Origin: MED-G105 sp050331095
Lineage (GTDB): Bacteria; Pseudomonadota; Alphaproteobacteria; Caulobacterales; Parvularculaceae
Direction of reading: 5' to 3'
Length of the DNA stretch: 25,870 nucleotides
NCBI GenBank assembly: GCA_050331095.1
Contig: JBHJHE010000061.1
Location: forward strand, 1-25,870
The notes under the pieces were generated by a model. The model had not been told where the DNA came from and made no database searches. It worked only from the letters and a program-made list of their open reading frames with translations. The position numbers and the translations under genes were made by a program. Positions 22,054 to 25,870 of this stretch are shown piece after piece; positions within the stretch are counted from its first letter, which is position 1, and every line of letters begins with the position of its first letter.

Positions 22054-22689
22054 CTATTCGGGGGCGTCGTCGAAGAAGGCGAGCGCCCGCGGGTCAACCT
22101 TGTCGGGACCCTCGACGACGGCGCGCAGGCAGGCCGGGTAAAGCCGGTTCTCCAGTCGGACGATGCGCGCGGCCAGCGTTTCGGGATCGTCGTCGGGTCT
22201 GACGCGCGTCGCCGCCTGGCCGATGATCGGCCCGTCGTCCATCTCGGCGTTGACGAAATGCACCGTGCACCCCGCAAGGCGCGCGCCGGCCGCCAGAACG
22301 CGCTCGTGGACGTTAAGGCCCTTGAACGCGGGCAGGATCGCCGGGTGCACGTTAAGGATGCGGCGCGGCCAGCGGTCGACGAAGCCGCCCGTGAAGAGCC
22401 GCATGAAGCCGGCGAGGCAGATCCAGTCGATCCGCGCCGCGACGAGCGCCTCGTGCAGCGCGTCTTCGAACGCCGCGCGGCCGTCGGGGCCCTTGCCGAA
22501 GGGCGTGTGGTCGATCGTCAGGGTCGGAACGCCGCGCGCCTCGGCCTTTTCCAGCCCCGGCGCGCCGGGTCGGTTCGCGACGACAAGGGCCGCCTCGCCA
22601 GGAAACCACGGCGCGGCGCACGCCGCGGCGAGCGCGGGCAGATTGGTGCCGCGCCCGGATAGGAGGATCGCCACGCGCGCGTCGCTCAC
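22054..22689 (-). CDS. purN: Phosphoribosylglycinamide formyltransferase
   Basis: Third step of purine biosynthesis: 10-formyl-THF-dependent formylation of GAR to FGAR. The 211-aa product shows ILLSGRGTN (phosphate loop), CLAGFMRLF, NVHPAILPAF with catalytic N113 and H115, and GCTVHFVNAEMDDGPII with the catalytic Asp near 151-152. The GTG start at 22689 overlaps the purM stop (GTGA), indicating translational coupling in a purM-purN operon, the standard arrangement. The longer frame to 22800 lies inside purM and is rejected. It ends in TAG. Confidence 0.96.
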   Translation of the reverse strand: MSDARVAILLSGRGTNLPALAAACAAPWFPGEAALVVANRPGAPGLEKAEARGVPTLTIDHTPFGKGPDGRAAFEDALHEALVAARIDWICLAGFMRLFTGGFVDRWPRRILNVHPAILPAFKGLNVHERVLAAGARLAGCTVHFVNAEMDDGPIIGQAATRVRPDDDPETLAARIVRLENRLYPACLRAVVEGPDKVDPRALAFFDDAPE

Positions 22690-23690
22690 GCCGCGACCAC
22701 GTCCCCGATGACGCGCGCGTGTTCGCCGGCCGTCGCGAGCGCTGACAACGTCGCGTCGACGGCGTGGGGCCGGACGATCAGCGCGCCGCCGATCCCGCAA
22801 TTGAAGGTCCGGCGCATCTCTGCGTCGGAGAGGCCGCCGGCGTCCTGCAGCCAGGCGAAGACGGGCGGCAGGGCCAGGGAGGCGTCGTCGAACCGCGGCG
22901 CCAGCCCGTCCGAGAGGACCCGCGGGACGTTGTCGGTGAGGCCGCCGCCGGTGACATGGGCGAAGGCGCGCGTCTCATCCGCGGCCATCAGTGGCAAGAC
23001 GGATTTCACGTAGATGCGCGTCGGCTCGAGCAGCGCCTCGGCGAGCGTGCGCGCGGGATCGAACGGCGCCGGCGCGCCCAAGTCCGTCCCGGCGTCGGCG
23101 ATGATCTTCCGGATTAGCGAGAAGCCGTTCGCGTGGGGCCCGGAGGACGCCAGACCGATAATCGCGTCGCCCGCTTCGCTCGCCCGCGGCGCGAGGGCGC
23201 CGCGCTCGACCGCGCCGACGCAGAAGCCGGCGAGATCGTAGTCCCGCGCCGCGTAGTGGCCCGGCATCTCGGCGGTCTCGCCGCCGATCAGCGCGCAGCC
23301 GGCCGCGAGGCACCCGTCCGCGACCCCGGCGACCACCTCGGCCGCCACGTCGACGTCGAGCGCTCCGGTAGCGAAATAGTCCAAGAAAAAGAGCGGCGTC
23401 GCGCCTTGCGCCAGGACGTCGTTGACGCACATCGCCACAAGATCGACGCCGAGGCCGCGGTGGCGACCGGCGTCGATGGCGAGGCGAAGCTTGGTGCCGA
23501 CGCCGTCGGTTCCGGCGACCAGAATGGGATCGGCGAAGCCGGCCGCCTTCGGATCGAATAGGCCGCCGAAGCCGCCGATCGCGCCCATGGCGCCGGGCCG
23601 CGCGGTGGCGGCCGCGAGCGGCTTCACGCGCTCGACCAGGCGTTCGCCGGCGTCGATGTCGACGCCGGCGCGTCGGTAGGCGTCGGTCAT
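22686..23690 (-). CDS. purM: Phosphoribosylformylglycinamidine cyclo-ligase
   Basis: ATP-dependent closure of FGAM to AIR, fifth step of purine synthesis, catalysed by a homodimer. The 334-aa product has the N-terminal AGVDIDAGERLVERVKP, FGGLFD, GTDGVGTKLRLA, GVDLVAMCVNDVLAQGATPLFFLDYFA and the ATP-loop-like GGETAEMPGHY, then GLASSGPHANGFSLIRKI and HVTGGGLTDNVPRVL. All are canonical. ATG at 23690 starts MTDAYRRAGVDIDAG and fits family length, though no clear Shine-Dalgarno is visible; the frame extends to 23735. Its stop overlaps the purN GTG. It is divergent from the DUF2066 gene, an order common in Alphaproteobacteria. Confidence 0.97.
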   Translation of the reverse strand: MTDAYRRAGVDIDAGERLVERVKPLAAATARPGAMGAIGGFGGLFDPKAAGFADPILVAGTDGVGTKLRLAIDAGRHRGLGVDLVAMCVNDVLAQGATPLFFLDYFATGALDVDVAAEVVAGVADGCLAAGCALIGGETAEMPGHYAARDYDLAGFCVGAVERGALAPRASEAGDAIIGLASSGPHANGFSLIRKIIADAGTDLGAPAPFDPARTLAEALLEPTRIYVKSVLPLMAADETRAFAHVTGGGLTDNVPRVLSDGLAPRFDDASLALPPVFAWLQDAGGLSDAEMRRTFNCGIGGALIVRPHAVDATLSALATAGEHARVIGDVVAA

Positions 23691-23884
23691 AGGACGAGCC
23701 GTTCGTTCGCGGCGAACCGATTTCGCCAGATTCATCGAATACTTAGATTTCGCGCCCTGAAAAAGGGTGGGCCGGGCCCGCGGCGCTCGTTATGGTCCGC
23801 CCGACGCAAAGCATCGCAAAGCGCATGGCCGCGGGGTCGGGCAGGCGCCGGAGCGTCGCGGGGCGCTACGGAGCGAGTTTCGGG

Positions 23885-25432
23885 ATGTCGATTTCCTTCA
23901 AACGAGATTGGGCGCGTAGGGCGGCGCGTCTCACGGCCTGGCTCATCGCCGCGGTCGCTGCGATCTCGCCGGCTTTGGCGACCGACGACGTCTTCGTCGT
24001 CGCCCAGGTCCCCGTGCGGGCCGAAGCGGCGAGCGCGACCGAGGCGAAGACGGCTGCGCAGGTCATGGGCCGCCGCCGCGCCATGGACATTTTGCTGCGG
24101 CGCCTGACGCCCGAGGCCGACTGGATCTTTCTGCCGAAGCTGAGCGCGGGCGAACCGGCGACGGCGAGCGGCGACGGCGCCGGCAAGACGGCGGTGTTCG
24201 TCACGGCCGAACAACTCGTCGACCTTGAGGCGAGTTTCGAAGTCTACGACGAGAAGAGCTCGCCCCAGAGCTACCGCGCCTTCATCACGTATCGCTTCAA
24301 TCCCGAGGAGGTCCGCGCGCTTCTGAAGGCGGCGAAAATCCCCTACAGCGAGGCGCAAACCCGCACAGCGCTTGTGCTTCCCGTGCTTGAGTTCAATGGC
24401 GGGCTCTACCTTTGGGAAGGCAACAACCCCTGGATGCGCGCCTGGAAATCACGTCCCTACACCTATGAGCTAACGCCGCTCGTCGCGCCGCGCGGCGACA
24501 TCGAAGACAGCCGCACGGTCACCGCCGAAGGCGCTCTCGCGTTCGAACCGGAGGCGATGTTGACGCTCGCCGAACGCTACGGCGTTAGCCAGATCATCGT
24601 GGCGCACGCGCGCCTCATGCAGACCGAGGACGAAAACCGTCTGAACGTCGAGCTTCTGAACGCCTATCGCGAAAGCGGCGTCGCAGAGGTCGTCGATGGT
24701 TTCGCCGCCGCAGACGCGTTCGCCGACGACGACGCCTTCACCGATTTCGACGCGCCGAACGACGAGCTGACCGGCCCGGAGCCGTCCGCGCCGGGCGGCG
24801 GCGGGTTCGGCTACGAGGACGCCCTCGACGAAGCGCCCTTCGAAGTCGGCGAGGTCGTCGCTTCGGCGTCGGCGAGGGGACCGCGCGCCGATTTCCCGAC
24901 GCTGGCGGAAAGCCTCATCGACGCCGCGATCGCGAAATACGCAAGCGACTGGAAGCAGATGACGCTGATCGACCACGCGTCCGAGGCCGTTCTGCCGGTG
25001 ACGGCGTTCTTCGACGCGATCGACGACTGGTCGAAGATCCGCCGCGCACTTGTGGCGACGCCGCTCGTCGGCGCGGTGCGCATTTCGGCCCTGTCGCCCA
25101 ACGGCGCGGAGATGGATCTGCGCGTCTTCGGCGATCCGGCGCGGCTGCAGGTGTCGCTTGAGAATCAGGGCGTCACGTTCTGGACCGAGACCGGCGCGCG
25201 GTGGTTCCTCGCCCGACCTGACGTCGCCGCACGGTATCGCGGCCAGCGGTTCCTGCGCGAAGAGAAGCGGCGACGCCGGTTTTTCGGCGAACGCGAGGAC
25301 GACCGGATCGATAATTTCGGCCGACCCGCCGACGCCTTCGACGCGACGCCGGCCGCCGCGACGGACCCCGCCGACACGGTCGACGAAGACGGGTTCGTCA
25401 ATCTGAAACTCATGGACGCGGACCGACGCTGA
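23885..25432 (+). CDS. DUF2066 exported protein
   Basis: A 515-aa protein of the DUF2066 family found beside purM and hda in many proteobacteria; function unknown. The chosen ATG opens a clear signal peptide (MSISFKRDWARRAARL, then a hydrophobic run ending SPALA) with likely cleavage before TDDVFVVAQVPV. The family N-terminal domain covers about residues 28-270 (RRRAMDILLRRLTPEADW, QSYRAFITYRFNPEEVRALL, RTALVLPVLEFNGGLYLW, LTLAERYGVSQIIVAHARL). An acidic Asp/Glu-rich linker follows near 275-340, then a second conserved domain. ATGs at 23792 and 23825 in frame would bury the signal peptide and are rejected. The stop codon overlaps a CTG that may start the Hda-like gene. Confidence 0.85.
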   Translation: MSISFKRDWARRAARLTAWLIAAVAAISPALATDDVFVVAQVPVRAEAASATEAKTAAQVMGRRRAMDILLRRLTPEADWIFLPKLSAGEPATASGDGAGKTAVFVTAEQLVDLEASFEVYDEKSSPQSYRAFITYRFNPEEVRALLKAAKIPYSEAQTRTALVLPVLEFNGGLYLWEGNNPWMRAWKSRPYTYELTPLVAPRGDIEDSRTVTAEGALAFEPEAMLTLAERYGVSQIIVAHARLMQTEDENRLNVELLNAYRESGVAEVVDGFAAADAFADDDAFTDFDAPNDELTGPEPSAPGGGGFGYEDALDEAPFEVGEVVASASARGPRADFPTLAESLIDAAIAKYASDWKQMTLIDHASEAVLPVTAFFDAIDDWSKIRRALVATPLVGAVRISALSPNGAEMDLRVFGDPARLQVSLENQGVTFWTETGARWFLARPDVAARYRGQRFLREEKRRRRFFGEREDDRIDNFGRPADAFDATPAAATDPADTVDEDGFVNLKLMDADRR

Positions 25433-25870
25433 CGGCTTCCGCCGACCCTCCCTCGGCGAAATCGCGCGATCCCGGCGACGGCGAGGCTCGCGCCGACCGG
25501 CCGGCTGCTTCGGCGCAGCAACTCGTGTTGGGCCTGCCGCCTGGCGTCGAGCGGATGGGCCGCAGCGACTTCATTGTCGTCGACGCCAACGCGGGCGACC
25601 TCGCGGCGCTCGACGCGTGGCGTCGCGGCGACGAGGCGGCCCTGGCCATTTGCGGTCCAGCGCGGGCGGGCAAGACGCACCTTTGCCGGATCGTCGCCGC
25701 GGATGCGCGCGGCGAGGTCGTCTCGACAACGGCGCCCAACGCGGCTGACCTGGCGCGGGCGCTTTTGGACCAGGGCAGCCTAGTAGCCCAACGCGGGCTG
25801 GAGAACGGCCCGACGCCGGCAACGGCGCACGCGCTCGCCCCGCGGGCGCGCCAAGGGACCGGACGGCACG
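25429..25870 (+). CDS. hdaA: Hda/HdaA-like DnaA-related regulator (3' partial)
   Basis: The start of a DnaA-homologous AAA+ protein of the Hda type, which with the sliding clamp promotes DnaA-ATP hydrolysis after replication initiation. Visible are QQLVLGLPPGVERMGRSDFIVVDAN (clamp-binding QxxLxLP-like motif and the entry to the ATPase fold; motif residues near 25516-25539) and the Walker A GPARAGKTH (near 25657-25683). The open frame begins before any ATG, GTG or TTG: the first standard starts (25525, 25528) fall inside the clamp-binding motif. CTG at 25429 overlapping the upstream stop (CTGA) is the best candidate. After about 25785 the translation no longer matches an Hda protein and the expected Walker B is missing, so the end of the window may be unreliable. 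The gene runs off the window. Confidence 0.75.
   Translation, partial: MTASADPPSAKSRDPGDGEARADRPAASAQQLVLGLPPGVERMGRSDFIVVDANAGDLAALDAWRRGDEAALAICGPARAGKTHLCRIVAADARGEVVSTTAPNAADLARALLDQGSLVAQRGLENGPTPATAHALAPRARQGTGRH

Noticed and set aside
1..25870. CRISPR array, insertion sequence, integrase or prophage
   Set aside because: No regularly spaced direct repeats, transposase or integrase motifs, or phage genes were seen on either strand, and composition is uniform throughout.

Overview
The window is a GC-rich (roughly 70% by eye) chromosomal segment of an alphaproteobacterium. It carries PopZ (a polar organizer restricted to Alphaproteobacteria) in the order isoaspartate-methyltransferase-like gene, tolC, popZ, valS, and a purM/purN, DUF2066, Hda-type neighbourhood that is also familiar from this class. 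The order is less certain: Caulobacterales, Hyphomonadales or Parvularculales would fit. Most of the segment is core housekeeping. I see no insertion sequence, prophage or CRISPR array.

Layout. (1) 1-3129: a tightly overlapping three-gene operon resembling histidine biosynthesis but strongly divergent. It holds a HisD-family dehydrogenase with altered zinc ligands, a HAD-IA phosphatase fused to a degenerate imidazoleglycerol-phosphate dehydratase (IGPD) domain, and a second degenerate IGPD-like gene interrupted by an in-frame amber codon. The two IGPD-like proteins keep different metal-site motifs. (2) 3142-3215: tRNA-Cys(GCA) on the minus strand. (3) 3398-9059: methyltransferase, tolC (apparently with a non-canonical ATT start), popZ and valS; a terminator hairpin abuts the valS start codon. 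(4) 9065-11530: DoxX-like membrane protein, quinone oxidoreductase, and an orphan membrane protein followed by a strong terminator. (5) 11792-16726: metG, then an RND/MMPL-family exporter and a DUF2306 membrane protein on the minus strand. (6) 16871-20801: a probable operon of an SDR oxidoreductase and two exported hydrolases (amidohydrolase and M20 amidase). (7) 20803-22048: PHA-granule-region protein and DUF1499 protein, divergently arranged. (8) 22054-25870: overlapping purM-purN, then DUF2066 and the start of an Hda-like regulator of DnaA.

The most promising candidate for something undescribed is the 1-3129 operon. HisD with Gln-to-Glu and Asp-to-Asn changes at zinc-ligand positions, next to two IGPD relatives that have lost complementary parts of the di-metal site, suggests either a heteromeric IGPD or a histidine-like pathway acting on another substrate. 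The amber codon is equally consistent with a decaying gene or a sequencing error. All other annotations are conventional. Family names rest on motif recognition from the translated sequence; no database search was run.
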